Of a stretch of 64,000 nt of DNA, positions 17,365 through 29,790 are shown piece by piece. Within the stretch, counting starts at the first letter, position 1. Each line of letters begins with the position of its first letter. Below the pieces are notes generated by a model. The model made no database searches, was not told the DNA's origin, and worked only from the letters and a program-made list of their open reading frames with translations. Source of the stretch: Scatophagus argus (taxonomy: Eukaryota; Chordata; Actinopteri; Scatophagidae). The DNA lies in NCBI RefSeq assembly GCF_020382885.2, contig NC_058493.1:22007499-22071498 (forward strand), in the 5' to 3' direction. A program made the translations under genes and the position numbers.

Positions 17365-20300
17365 GGTCGCCCGTTACCGTGGCAACCACGGACGCCGCCC
17401 ACCAACCAACAGCCGCGGGGACTCCTCTCGTTCTCCTTAATGAGCCACCATGTACAGCCAGGCCACTGCAAAGGGAAACCAAAAGACAGAGTCAGAACAG
17501 GAAAAGTAAACTGATTAGAATTTTCAAAAAAAAAAACCTGAGGCTTAATCAATATTAGAAAAGACAACACAGTTCCCTGCAGCCAAACTGTATAATTAAA
17601 TAACAAGGTATTTACTTTACATCACATATACAGTAAGTAAACAGCAGCTATGTTAATTAGAGGAAGAATTACTAGACACGTGCTGGTTCGCAGTTTTGTT
17701 TTGTTTTTCTGCGTTCTACTGGTTTAATTCTTTACACTTGTTTTACTGTCTCCATCAAGTTTGTCAATCAGCATTGCAGCAAAATGCTGCGTTATCAATG
17801 GCCATCTGAAATACCACAACCCACCAGCCAACGCTGATGTTAAATAAAGATAAAGCCACAGCACCTGTGAAATAACCGAAAAAGCTCGAACTGGCTGTGG
17901 TTTGGTTATTTCTTCCAGCATGACAATCTGCTTCACTTTGAAATACACAAACACATTCCTGTTCGTCCACTGGGCTTTAAAGAAGCGAAAGGACGTCAGT
18001 TCTGTTGGACTCAACACCCAGTCATTTGACTGTTTGGTGCCGATTTTATCAGGCCTTATCAAACCTACTTTGAATGAAGGACACGACAGGTTATCATGAC
18101 ATAAACCAGCAGCACTTATCAGCCCTCTCCAACCTGACAGAGTTTCCCCACGGAAACGATTTAACGGGGGGTGGAGGGGGGGGTCCATCCATATCCAGGT
18201 GTGTCATGATTTAAGTGAATTAAAGTGAATTTTTACAAAGAAGACCAGCTTACTCAACTTACTCATTTGATAATAGCCACATCAAATATATGGCAAATGT
18301 AGCACGAAACAGACCCTTACTTCAATGTCTCATTTCAATAAAATAAAGTAAGTTGGGACGTTAACTGAGGTTGTGTTTGTTTTAATATTAATTAGAAATA
18401 TTTAGTAATTAGAAATACTTGCTACGACACTAAACTGACTTAAGAGTTTTGCGCAGTTGATCGGACAATTTTAAGTGTTTTGCATTAGTCTGAGAGGTGT
18501 TGCTAATATTTATTCTAACCTTGCTGATATAAATGGTGTAAAAATATTAGACACACACACCTCTCGGCATAACGCAACGTAACTCTCCCTCTTATTGATC
18601 ATACAGTTGAATCAACACCTCTTTGAAACAGTTTCAACATAAACCAAACATTACAACCTCCATGAAGGATTTATTGCAGGGCTGAATTATGCTGCATTAG
18701 TTTTAGCTAGATGTGCCTAATAAAATGGCAGCTGAGTGCGATTATATCGACTCGAAGTAACTGGCTATCCTGTGTAGGTTTCACTTCATGGAGGCAGTTT
18801 CACCAGTGCCACCAGATCAGAGAACCAACCAAAAGCCTTCCTGGTTCCTCCCATCACTGCTTAACAAACCAAAATGGAGCTGTCGCCAATCTCCAACTTC
18901 TCAAAGCATCGGACCCAGTTCACAGTGGCTCTTCAGCTAAACAATACTGACACACCAAAACGAAACGCAGCCACAAATAACAGTGTCATTGATTACACCC
19001 GAGCTTATGCTACTACATGTCAAACTAGTTGTTTTACCAGCTAGCTCTGACTCGGTGTCAGACAGATACTTCACACTGACAGTCGTATAAAAACTAATAG
19101 TCCAAATATGGAAGGTTGCATTAAGGTCAGAATTTAATGCAAAAATTATGGTCAGTGTTAGTTTTATTTACTGTTAACACTGACAACGTTTTGCAGAAAT
19201 GCGCAGAGTTGGCCTGAAAAGGCCCATATTGAACGCAACAAGGGAGGCAAAACTCAGCTTGTTTCAGTGCTTAAGCCAATGATTGCATTTCACTGCTGAG
19301 GGACATTTTCGTGTTTATTTGATATTACGTAAAAGAGAATCTGGAAAGGTGGGGAAAGAGAAGGAGGGGATGAGATAACAAAGCCCGATCTGAAACAAGG
19401 ACACTGCGTGGTAACAACTTTGATAACAGACTCCTCACAGTCGAGGAAACGTGAACGCGGTTTCAGGTTCAAGCAGCTCCAAAGTCATAATTTGAAGATC
19501 ATTTCTGTTTTCTGTCATTGTTGATGACACACTACTTCAAGATATTCAGGTTACTATCATATGTGACGATGATATGTAAGATGAGAGAAACTCAAACAAA
19601 AAATTTGGTTGAAAAGTGACTTAAATAATTTGTTGATGATGCTGACTGACTAACTGATAAACCCAAAGACAGAAAGACACATCCCTGCTGCAGACTGCTA
19701 TAGCTATCGCAGGAAATGTAGTTATGACACAAGGTGGCCCCCAGGAACATTCAACTGCAGTTGATTTGATAAGTCAATGACAGAGCAAAAACACCCACAT
19801 GTTTCACACTTTTCTTGTTCCAGCTTCTCAAATGTGAGAATTGGCTCCTGGTCTTAGTCTTACATTACAGTAAATTGGATATTTTAGATATATATTCTGG
19901 AAATTAATTCCACAATCAACCACACCACAAAATATACTGTACAATGTATCTTATCATCACTGGTCAGCGGGTTAAAAAAAACAAGTAATGTGGAAAAGTA
20001 TGGAGATGATACTACGCCACAATCTGCCTTCAGTGTGTGAAGCCACAGTATTAACATTAAAACAATAAAAAAAAAAAGTGTTGAACAGGAAACAGCCGTT
20101 AAAACACACACACACACACAAATTGCAGTTGAAAGTCAAGAGTGAAAACAGGAACTGTCAGATAGAGAAATTAACTGCAGTGGAGAAATTGCGGGATAGT
20201 ATTTTGTCATTATTGTGGAAGTGCAAATTGTTTATAACATTCACTTCACCACAATTCCTATTTAAAAGTGCTCCTACAAAGCGACCAAGAAGCGGGGGGA

Positions 20301-20613
20301 AAATGGTGTTTCAAAAATCTAGCAGTTTAAACCTGGTGTGTTTGTTTGACTGTGCTGACTTTTCTTTGGGGAACACTTTGTTTGGAGGTGGGTCTTCAGT
20401 GTTGCCAGAGACTTGCTAAGACATGCACCAAAGCTGCCTGTCTGAATCATGACACAGGGCAGCGCTGTCACTTTGTCCACCGCGGAAACATGGGAGCACG
20501 CTTGAACAAAGACGTTAAAAAGAGTATTGTGTAAGCTCGTAGCTAGCTGGTTAAGTCGCAGAATCAAAGCCAGACGGTTTAAACAGCTCCTTAAAGTAGC
20601 ACAGTTTACTCAC
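17365..20613. other. tmem39a: Probable large 5' UTR intron of tmem39a
   Basis: Upstream of the start codon a CCTTTGCAG acceptor near 17467 suggests that the first coding exon is preceded by an intron. I see no other coding exon in the interval. It contains one interspersed repeat (18494-18735), a short (CA)n at 20103-20121, and otherwise unremarkable A/T-rich sequence. Confidence 0.45.
18494..18735. mobile_element. Interspersed repeat (AGGTGTTNCTAATATTTA family, copy 1)
   Basis: The block begins AGGTGTTGCTAATATTTATTC and ends with ...CTGCATTAGTTTTAG...GTGCCTAATAAAATGG. The same start and end motifs occur at 22733-22985. It is non-coding and probably an old non-autonomous DNA transposon. Confidence 0.55.
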
Positions 20614-20900
20614 ACAACATCGACAACATACGGTGGGGTGAAGTGAACAAGGATGCATCAGTCAGTTGTGTGGCTTCCAGCCTGGCGAGTCCAGAGAGCA
20701 CCGAGCATTTCTACGCCTTCCAGCCTCAATATACCCGGCTGCACTGATGCGGCCACGGGCTTCGACGGAACCGGCAACGCTGGGTGGACGCTTTGTCTCC
20801 GGTTCAAAACACTAGACGGCTTTAAAAGTTAGCTCTGGGCTTCAGGAGGAACAGTGTAAGTGCGTTGCACAGAGACCGACGTGGCAAACCCGCACCTCCT
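20614..20900 (-). promoter_or_regulatory. tmem39a: Probable tmem39a first (non-coding) exon and CpG-rich promoter
   Basis: This stretch is locally rich in C+G and CpG (GATGCGGCCACGGGCTTCGACGG, GCTACGACGTCATCAGAGCG), in contrast to its A/T-rich flanks. It contains a CRE-like TGACGTC on the minus strand. On the minus strand a GTGAGT donor follows 20614, in the right direction to splice to the acceptor near 17467. This is inference; no transcript evidence is available. Confidence 0.4.
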
Positions 20901-21229
20901 CTCGCTACGACGTCATCAGAGCGCGACAGAAATAGCTCTGCACAGTCGCAGTTTGATCAAACAAACGGCTGGTCTGAAGTCAGTGGTGTTGCCGTCATCT
21001 TTCGATTTTAATAATTGTATGAATTATTCAATTTTTTTTTACGAGTACATTTTTAAATAACCCAGCGATCATTGTAGCGCCCTTATTTTAACCAAAGCAA
21101 TGCAGCATCTGAGGGTTTTCCATACCAGTCCGGCAGTAAAGTTTTCATTAAGGTTATTTTTTTTGTTTGAACCAGTTTTAGACAGGTGTTGACTGCTGAA
21201 CTTTGTGGCCATTTAAGAGATTTTAATAT

Positions 21230-21320
21230 TATAATAATAATGACAATAATAATAATAACTTTATTTAGTTAGCGCTTTTCAAAATAAAATTGTAAAAGTG
21301 CTTGGTTGAACCAAGTGACA
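21230..21320. repeat. (TAA)n tract with retroposon-like tail
   Basis: A run of ATAATAATAATGACAATAATAATAATAACTTT leads into TTTAGTTAGCGCTTTTCAAAA, a familiar fish retroposon 3' tail in minus orientation. No coding sequence is present. Confidence 0.45.
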
Positions 21321-21707
21321 ACAAGATTAACCAGATGAGACATATTGGGGGTAAAACACTGTACTCGCATTAATAAAAATGACCTTTTGAAAAGTGACTT
21401 TCAAAGATGTCCTGCTACTTGAAATACAGTGTCAGATCAGAGTTCCTTTATTTATCCCTGAAGGGAAATTCTTGTTCTTACAGACATTGCACGTGCAGTA
21501 TTCCCGACCAAAAAGGAGAAAAGTGCGGAGTATAAAAATAGGATAAACAAAGATAGGATAAACAAAAACTAAAATCTCAAAGTACAGTTATTTACACTGT
21601 ATTCAAATTTTTTAAGAAAATTTAAAATACAGGTATGTACATGTGTAAAAAAACAATATATACATTGTATATATAAAGTGAGTGAGTGTGTCTGTCACAG
21701 TGCTGAG

Positions 21708-22017
21708 TGTAGGAGCCAAATTGGTTATTTTCTTTGTTCACAAGTGTTGTATGCATTTCTGCCAGTAGGTGGCAGTATCTTGATTAGGCCATGGTTTGTA
21801 TCTATATAGGGAGGTGGGTTAATCAGGGTAGTGGTGCACGCTGGGGAATCCACACGGTTTTTGACCGTGCCATGGTGTTACTTCTCAGGTCAGAATAATT
21901 GTTATGGTTAAAGTGAGTACTTTTTGCGTCGACTGTGAAGCCTAATAAACCTGGAGTACAATCAGCAGTGTTTTGGACATTGGCTGTGTTATGCATTTAC
22001 ACCTGCATACACCTACA
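21708..22017. mobile_element. Probable solo LTR of an LTR retrotransposon
   Basis: A 310-bp block starts TGTAGGAGCC and ends ACACCTACA, so the ends TGTAGG/CCTACA are short inverted repeats, as LTRs have. It has a TATA-like CTATATAGGG near 21802 and, about 130 bp further on, CCTAATAAACCTGGAG with a poly(A) signal. This order is that of an LTR promoter and polyadenylation region in plus orientation. I find no matching target-site duplication, and no internal gag/pol, so a solo LTR is an inference. Confidence 0.45.
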
Positions 22018-22075
22018 CAGGCACGCGTACAAACCAGTCAAACAACCAGCGTGCGCGGATAGTGGCAAAGGGCCA

Positions 22076-22696
22076 CTATACTGAGTTTAACGGTTTGATG
22101 GCGACAGGCAGGAATGATTTCCTGTGTCGCTCTGTGGTGCATCGTGGCAGTAAGAGTCTTTTGCTGAATGAGTTCCTGTAGCCGATCAGCACATTGTGGA
22201 GAGGGTGAGAGGGAAAGTCCAGTATAGTTCTTATTTTGGACAACATCCTCCTCTCAGACACCACTGTCAGAGAGCCCAGTTCCTCTCCCACAACATGGCT
22301 GGCCTTCTTAATGATTCTGTTGAGTCTGTTTGTGTCCCTCGCCCTCAGGCAGCTGCCCCAGCAGGCAACAGCATATGTGATGGCACTGGACACCACCGAC
22401 TCATAGAACATCCTCAGCATCGTCCTGCAGATGTTGAAGGACCTCAGCCGCCTCAGAAAGTAGAGGCGGCTCTGGCCCTTTCTGTAGACCATGTCCACGT
22501 TCTTGCACCAGTCTAGTTTGTGGTCTAAGTACACCCCCAGGTATTTGTACTCCTCCGCCACCTCCACAGTGTCCCCTTTGATGTTGATAGGAGTCACTGG
22601 AGCCTTAGTCCTCCTCAGGTCCACCACCAGTTCCTTGGTCTTTGTCACATTGAGCTGTAGGTGGTTTTTCCTGCTCCATGTGACAAAGTTGTCCAC
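22076..22696 (-). pseudogene. Reverse transcriptase C-terminal fragment of the LINE
   Basis: An open frame of 206 aa shows the region after the polymerase palm: NHLQLNVTKTKELVVDLRR, then YKYLGVYLDHKLDW, then FYESVVSSAITYAVACWG and a basic C-terminus with KKASHVVG and RNSFSKRLLLPRC. These blocks are found in jockey/L2/CR1-like polymerases and in Rex families of fish. The catalytic F/YxDD motif and everything before it are absent. The frame is intact to its stop, so the insertion is fairly recent, but it is not a functional gene. Confidence 0.8.
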
Positions 22697-22732
22697 TACC
22701 GTCCTGTACTCTCTAGTATGATGTTTATATAG

Positions 22733-22985
22733 AGGTGTTCCTAATATTTAGTCTAAGCTTACTGATAAACTGAAGGACAAAATATTAGAACCACTTCTCA
22801 GCATAATGTGTACAATTCAACATCACCACAAACAACAACCTCCAAAATGGCCATAAAGCTGAACCCCTTTCTAAAAGAAACTGAACATTTTAACCTTTCA
22901 TGAAGTGGAATTTGCTGTACTGAATGAGACTGCATTAGTTTTTCCAAGCTGTGCCCTAATAAACATGTCAAAGTCAAATGGGAAT
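22733..22985. mobile_element. Interspersed repeat (AGGTGTTNCTAATATTTA family, copy 2)
   Basis: It starts AGGTGTTCCTAATATTTAGTC and continues to ...GACTGCATTAGTTTTTCC...CCTAATAAACATG, matching the element at 18494-18735. It begins within about 10 bp of the LINE 5' truncation point. Confidence 0.55.
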
Positions 22986-23027
22986 AAGAACAATGAACAC
23001 TTCTGTTATACCCAAAAGGTACAGTGT

Positions 23028-24073
23028 TTATTATCAATATTATTAATCAACACAAACTGACTGTACAAGTGTAAAAATGTGAAAACAAGGCTTAAAGCGT
23101 CAATGGAATATCAAGCAAGTCAGAACTAAAATCCCCTGTGAAACTGATGTTCTGCTAGTGTGGAGCATGATACAAGCAAAAGGCTGAAAAATGAAACCAG
23201 GCAAGTTTTTAAAAAAGTACACTGAAAAAACCCCCACAATATTACATTTTCACATTGTGCTGACAGCCAGAATTTATAAAACAACAAGTTTTTGACTTCT
23301 ATGTAGATAATTCATTCATCCTATATGCAAAAGTTTAAAAACCGCTATCATTATTTGAACAGATGCTAATGCTAACAGCCACCTTAACCTTCAAAACATT
23401 AGTAGCACTAATACACTGTAGTCACTTCAACATATGCAGGAGGTGAAAAATAACTATTTACAATTTCAGCATTCACAAGAGTCTGTTCATATTTATATGG
23501 GTTTAAATAGTTCAGAACAACTCTAATGTGCTTATTCACTGGCCCTGAGAGTTATTTCTTACACACTTGGTTGTATTTTATGGCTTCATCAAAATAAAGT
23601 ATTACTGCCAAAAAAAAAAAAAAAAGCGTTTAAGAGGAGAATCTTCAATTTTAAAAGACAAATATAAAAATAATCTAACAACAGGTTTTTATTCCCAGTC
23701 TCCCCTGAATGTTATTGAGAAGGGTTAACGAGCAGAGGAAAATATTATCCCAAAATCTGTTCAGTACTCACAGTTAAGACACATTTTCTTAGAGAGCAAT
23801 ACCTTAAAAAAAAAACAAAAACTTATAGTCGACCGGTCAACAGGTTTCTTCACTGACATAAAACATTTGCTTTACCACCTACAAGCTCACATTTTCTGAA
23901 TCTCTTCTGCTGGCCTCTCACTTATAAAAACAGCTCAGTTCATGTTTTATTTAAATACATAAAATGGTGTAATTTAAAAGTCTACCAGCAGCCAGGCAAT
24001 ACGGTTTTCAGTTCTAGTGAGGTGTGCATGATCTCTGACACAGAGGCCGCAGGGCGTTTCACAGCTGGGGGCC
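23028..24073 (-). other. ildr1: Probable ildr1 3' UTR
   Basis: About 1 kb of A/T-rich, non-repetitive sequence follows the ildr1 stop on the minus strand. An AATAAA (TTTATT at 23028-23033 on the plus strand) comes just before the repeat at 22985. I see no exon here. Confidence 0.4.
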
Positions 24074-26100
24074 TCAGATGACGACGCTGGTGCCACTGCG
24101 AGAACTCTTGTCCTGAGAGAGACACACTAACTTTAGAGTCAGTTCACTAGCAATCACTATAATTTGTTTTATAATGTGTGTGTGTGTGTACATTTGGCTT
24201 GATGTAAGTGCGTTGATGTAAGCAAATGTGTGTCTATCAGCTAAAGCAGCGTGTGCCTTACGGAGTAGCGTCCATTCCTCCGTGCTCCTGGTTTCTGTCC
24301 AGGTTCATACTCAGAGTAGCTGGGAGGTTTGTCTGCCCAACCTCCACCTCCTCTCCTCCCTCCTCCTGCTCCTCCTCTCCTGCTGCTGCCCTCGTCATCC
24401 GAGCTCCAGGACCCTCCTCTCAAGCGCCGTGATGCTGGGGGAGAGTAGTTTCCTCTGGACCTGCTGTCAAACAGGTCATCCCTGGAACGGGAGCGGGGCC
24501 GGTCCATGCCTCCTCGTGCACCGCCGCGACTCCGGCCGTCCAGCTCCTCCTCACTGTAGCTCCTGGGAATGCCTCTAGATCGAGGGGGTGAGGGGTAACG
24601 CCTCCCCGCCACTCCACGCTCGCCATGATGGCCAAAGCCGCTGCGGCTGCTCTCGCTCGAGCTCGGGGGGCGAGTCTTGGGTCCAGGGGGTGGGATTCTA
24701 CCCGGCTGCTGCTCTCTTATTGGTGGAAGTGTGATGATGCGACGCTCTATTGGGCCATCATCGAGGGCAGATATCATGCTGGGGGGGCCAGGTGAAAATG
24801 GAATGGTAGTGGGCATGTGCTGGGGAGGTGGGATCTGCTGCATGTGCTGGGGTGGAGGCGACTGAGACTGATGGGAGGAAGGCACCAGAAGAAGAAGAAA
24901 TAGAGAAGTAAATATAATTTGTACATTTCAGTGAAATCCAAACGTACAGTTCAGTCAGAATCAATCAACACTATTGAAAAATAACAAAAAAATTCTTTGT
25001 GGTTCTTTGGTTTGCTGTGTAGTGAAGACACAACACCTTGCGTGAAGCAAAGGCCATCCTTTGTTAATGAAATAAAAAAAAGATATTAAAAAAATACAAG
25101 GCATCATTTCACATAACAAACACCATACATACAGCAGTTATGACTGCAGTTTAAGCTGTCATCTATTAACTAAACTGCTCAGGAGACAAATGTGTCTGGG
25201 GTGCCAGAGTGCAGGAGGCCTACTGCCTCGGCTCAACAGTTTCCATTGGGGAAACCCTGCATCAGTGGCCAGTATGCTTTGTCAGATCTTGTCTAATGGT
25301 CAAATAGCTTTGGAAACCTCTCTCTATGACAGCAGACTTTTCACTCTTCCTTCCTGTGTGGCTGCGTGGAACAACAACAAACACTTGATTTTCGGCCAAC
25401 AGGATTTTGTGTAAAATAAACTAATCCTAGCAGGACTTCTATCATCACCTAAAACTCTGATTTCATCTCCTGCATCTGTGATAATTTTAAATCAAGTCAC
25501 AGTGAATCATCCTGCACTGTCAGTACCCTGCACTGACTTTTTTTGCTTTTTGTTTTTTTTTGCAAAAACAAATATCATGTTTGGTAGTTTGCCAATATGC
25601 ACAACTGTAAATATTCATTGGATTCTCCAAGAGACTAATTTTAGTCCAAATTAAACAGCTAAAAATGTGACCCAACTCATCCACAAAGTAACAGTACTGG
25701 TAAATCAAATAAATACAAAAAATATTACAATAAAGTATGCAGGAATTGTCACAGCAAGGGTTTACACTTGAACAGCTGGGAAGAGCAGAGAAAACTGTGA
25801 GCATTGGCCTTTACACACCTGCAGCAGAGGACTGGTCACATCCATCCCCCTCACCTGGCTCTCCAGGTAATCAAGCATATGATTAGTATTGGCAGGGGTG
25901 TGATTGCCCTGGATACTGGGAGGGGGCATACCGTAAGATGAAGAATGAGGAGGAGGGGGGAGGGGCATGGGCTGCATAGGGATGCTCTTGCCCGAAACAG
26001 ATCCTGGAGACGCAAAAACATTCACAAAACAAAAGGTAAGTGATACAAGTCTGATGGTTTTAAAGCCACAGTGTGCTCATCAACCGACTTGCTGTGCAAC

Positions 26101-26139
<39 letters not shown>

Positions 26140-29100
26140 CTGAGTAGAGCAGTGGGTTCATCTGGGAGGAGGCGTGACTAATTGGTCCATATACTGGCTG
26201 TCCTCCTAACCAGGGAGCCATGGCTCTCTGAGCTTCCTTCATCATACGATGCTGCATCACCGCTGAAAGATGAGGACAGCACACGCTTTAATATTTATCA
26301 GTACATGAAGGTCTTCTCTGAATATACAGGCTCTTAATCTTCACTATGGCTGACGTGACTTTAGAGAGACAGATTTCCAAAGCGGACAATAATCTTTTCA
26401 TTTTCTACCTACGAGCGAACACTGATTTCTTAATACTGATATGGGTATATGCTAATTTATTTATTTATTTAATGCTTATCAGCAGCACATTCCCTCGTGT
26501 TTTTATGTCAAAGCATCTTCAAAGCCCCTACAAGGAGAGTTTTCCAAATGGCGTCTGATCTCTACCTTTCTCAGGGCAGCAGCATTGCTGTGGGCAGCAG
26601 GGACAGCGAACATAGCAGCAGCACCTCTGAGGGCAGCACTGGCAGCAGCAGACACCGAAAAGGATGATGAGAAGGAGGGCTCCGATGACGATGAACAACA
26701 CGGTTAGCCAGTCTGAAAAGGGGAGAGGAAGAGGCAAAAAAATTGATTTCTTATAAATGGGATATTTTATTTCTACCTCTCATTTTGTTACACCTCCCAA
26801 TAACAAGCTATAATGTCAGACACATTTCTGCTTAGTAATATCAACAGTAGAGCTGGTGGGTATCAGTGGGTACAATAAAACCGGTGAGTGTATGTTTGAG
26901 CATGCATTGCTTCTTTTTGTTTCTTACGGTAAACAATGAGTTTGATTTCCTTGTCAGAGTCTCCGGTGGTGTCTCCAGCAGCATCCACAGAGCAGAAGTA
27001 CACCCCGTTGTCCCACCACATCACCTCATTGATCACCAGGTCAGCCTCTGTGTGTACACACACGCGCACACACACACAAAACAATGAATCTGTAGGTTAT
27101 TTTATCAATATCAAAAATATTTATGCGTTCTATTAAATGTTGTGGTGAAATTTCTAATTTCTCTGACCAAAAGTCAACTGAAGAACACATTCAACTAACT
27201 ACAACAGTGGGCGAAAATCCACACAATTTTGGCAATTAAGCAGCCACAACCAGTCGTTTGTTTGGCATAAAAAATATGATGATGATCGCTCGTTCAAACT
27301 GTAACAGCTTGTTCTCGCGTCAATTAACTAATCAGTGAATCGACTTTTAGCTGTATGACGAAGTAGGAAAAGGCGAAAATAATAAATGAAGCTAAGAGTT
27401 TATAATGAGGATGATTCAACACGGTTTTATCTCGTTCTCGCCACAGCTGTCCTGAGCCTGGCATCAGCTGTGCCAGACGGGACCAGACACTTACTGTTTT
27501 GGATGCTGATCTTGCGCTCACGGTAATCTGCTCCCAGGATCGGCTCGTTGCTTCCTCTCTTCTGGATCACAGTGCGCACTGTCCGCTGACGATCTGGACA
27601 GTCATTCGATGGGTCCTGTCCTAACTGCAGTGCGGACTGGTATGCTGTGAAACCAGAGAAGGTTTTTCATTATAACCATAAATGACAATCTTCCTACCAA
27701 TCCCTGCCTAGCTGTTTTATTTATACCTGTATGCTTGCTGGGTAAAATAATCAAATGAACCTTTTTATGAAGCAACACAAAATTCTCCAGCTGTACTGAC
27801 TATCCTACTTGGCATTATTTTGTATGGTGTCAACACCGAGGACAGTAAAGACAGTAAGTCCAGGACTTTATTGTTTGATAAAACGAAGTCCGACATTTTT
27901 ATCGCTAGTTGACTCTGGAGGGAACGTCGGTCTGGTCGTGACAGCACAATCATGCCATCAGTCTCCACTGTAATTTGTGTTTGGTGTTAATGGTTAGTGT
28001 TTGGTGGTAATGAGCAAGTGTTAGTACTTATTATAGTCTTTATCTCAAAGCACAGCTGTGCCTAAGTACATCAGTCTTCATATAGGCCAAAAGCCTTCAT
28101 GTAATTCAATTAAAATCTAGTCAACAAACCTAACCATACCTAAATGCAGAGTAAAGGACTTCATCAACCATGTAAAATCATTTATATCAGTAAGTGCCTA
28201 CATCACAGCTCACAGACGTGGTTTTATTTATCACAGAAGCATAATGCACAGTGAAATACAGGTGTTGTGTACTCACTGAGCCTGAACTAAAAAGTTAGTG
28301 TGTATACGAATACATGCACAACAATACAATGTACAATGACGTACAATAACTAGCGCAAATGAGGACGAGAAATTAGACGAGGCCAAAGACACACTGAAGT
28401 GACAGGACAGAGTTCATCATCCTGATGGGACTGAGGAAAGACTTAAAGGAAGTTTCTCTACGCTACGCCCTCGTTTGCTGTGGTTGGCTCAGTTCTTACC
28501 CGTGGAGTAGTACTCCAGCACAGGGTCCTTGCAGAAGGACTTGTACCTCCAGGTGAGCAGAACATCTTGAAGGTTTGCGGAGGTGGAGAAGTCACAACGG
28601 AGGATCACTGAGGCAAACAGAGCTGTGCTGCGCTCCTGCTGAGGAACAATCACCTGAATACACACCGACACTGTGGAGGGATGTGAAACCAGTGGTTACA
28701 TGCAGTACATTGTGTATTTTTGAGTGTGTGTATAAGCGAGAATAAAGCCAAAAGGCTGCTGGTAGCCTGCGTTTTGCCAAATGCCGAGAAGGAAAAGTGT
28801 GGTAAGAATGAAGCAGTGTGTGTGCGTGTGTGTGAGTGTGTGTGAGTGAGGGTTTCTCTCAAGTGAGGAGCTCATTTCTAAAGTGGCAGAACCAGAAAAA
28901 CAGGTGACACAGACAAAGACACAGGAAATGGCTTACTGTGAAACTACCTCAACCAAACATTCAAAAGACGGAATGAAGCCTGCTGAGTTGAGCTGTCCCT
29001 GAATGTGGACATGCCACAGTGACTGTCCAAAATTAGACGGAAGGTTATAAAAATGGTGGGTTGCAGTTCAGAAACATAAATGGACCACTTGATAGGTGGG

Positions 29101-29489
29101 TGTCATGTAAGCAGGCGTCAGTGACAGCAACTTAAAATAAGACATTAATAAGGAACTGAGGCGGAAAACTGCAAAAAAAATAAATAAATAAAGACATTTG
29201 GTGGGCTCATCTTTTCACTCAGTGTGTAGTCCGACTGCAGGACAAGCAGGCCTACTATAAACAAGACATCCATCTTTGTATCAAATAAACAAAACCGGTC
29301 ATGTGACCGATACCCCCGGCCTGGTCACAGTCGAAATTATGAAAACTTTTCAACACACACACACACACACAAAAAGTTCACAAGACTTACTTTTTAAACC
29401 ATCATGATGCCAACACGCGGGGCTAAATAAATGAAGAAATTACCTTTAAGCAACGACAGCAGGAGGATCGCGGCAGGTAGTCCCCGCAT
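24074..29489 (-). CDS. ildr1: Immunoglobulin-like domain-containing receptor 1 (angulin-2)
   Basis: Nine coding exons on the minus strand: 29489-29444, 28670-28500, 27644-27495, 27047-26928, 26712-26566, 26262-26140, 26003-25819, 24867-24262 and 24112-24074. All junctions are GT..AG and phases agree, giving 528 aa (human 546). Residues 1-20 are a signal peptide ([15 protein letters not shown]). An Ig V-type domain (about 20-162) has LRCDF and VYFCSVD cysteines and [11 protein letters not shown] membrane segment ([19 protein letters not shown], about 164-182) leads into the cysteine-rich run typical of angulins. The tail carries [13 protein letters not shown], an RS-rich part, PPSYSEYEP and the C-terminus SGTSVVI. 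SVVI, with DKSS before it, matches ILDR1 rather than ILDR2 or LSR. Angulins mark three-cell contacts in epithelia and recruit tricellulin; human ILDR1 loss causes deafness. Its neighbour tmem39a agrees with the human 3q13 order. Confidence 0.93.
25200..25818. other. ildr1 intron sequence, no gene seen
   Basis: The intron between 25819 and 24867 contains no exon that I recognise. The stretch 25200-25420 is higher in G+C than its surroundings and could be an old repeat, but I have no second copy to compare. Confidence 0.4.
26103..26137. repeat. (TG)n microsatellite
   Basis: A run of about 17 TG units sits almost directly at the ildr1 splice donor after the exon ending at 26140. In gene sense it begins with GTACACAC. 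Confidence 0.95.
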
Positions 29490-29790
29490 GATGACAAAAC
29501 TCCGCAGTCACACGCGCAAGTTAACTCGGCTCCGAATAAAGAGGGAGAGAGAGAAAAAACAAACTCCGAGAATGACAAGACAAGAAGAAGAAGAGCTTAT
29601 GTCACATCCTGCACTTAGACTCCGCTGTTCCTCGTTTCGCTATGAGCTTGTGACTGAGTACTATGTTTGGTCAATGCCCGACACTGCAGTCATCTCTAGC
29701 CACACCCCGATACAGGTGAATTCATCCTAAACTGTGACGTGGCCAGGTGCACAGAAACCCCCCCCAGTACACGAAGCCCTCCAATATCCT
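29490..29790 (-). promoter_or_regulatory. ildr1: Probable ildr1 promoter / 5' UTR
   Basis: The start codon at 29489 is only 46 nt from the first donor, so the 5' UTR must begin just to its right. The segment 29699-29755 (CCACACCCCGATACAGGTGA...TTCATCCTAAACTGTGACG) has a partial match at 34722-34775, near an orphan ildr1-like exon. That match is the best sign that it is conserved upstream sequence. No TATA box is evident. Confidence 0.35.

Larger units (their letters stand above)
21435..22725 (-). mobile_element. 5'-truncated LINE retrotransposon (L2/CR1/Rex-type)
   Basis: The minus strand carries a reverse-transcriptase C-terminal frame (22076-22696) followed by a 3' region ending in GAATTTCCCTTCAGGGATAA ATAAAGG. 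That TTCCCT..AGGGA hairpin-like 3' end is typical of L2/CR1-like LINEs. The 5' part, with the endonuclease and the RT catalytic core, is missing, as expected from incomplete reverse transcription. An LTR-like block at 21708-22017 interrupts the 3' region. Confidence 0.75.
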
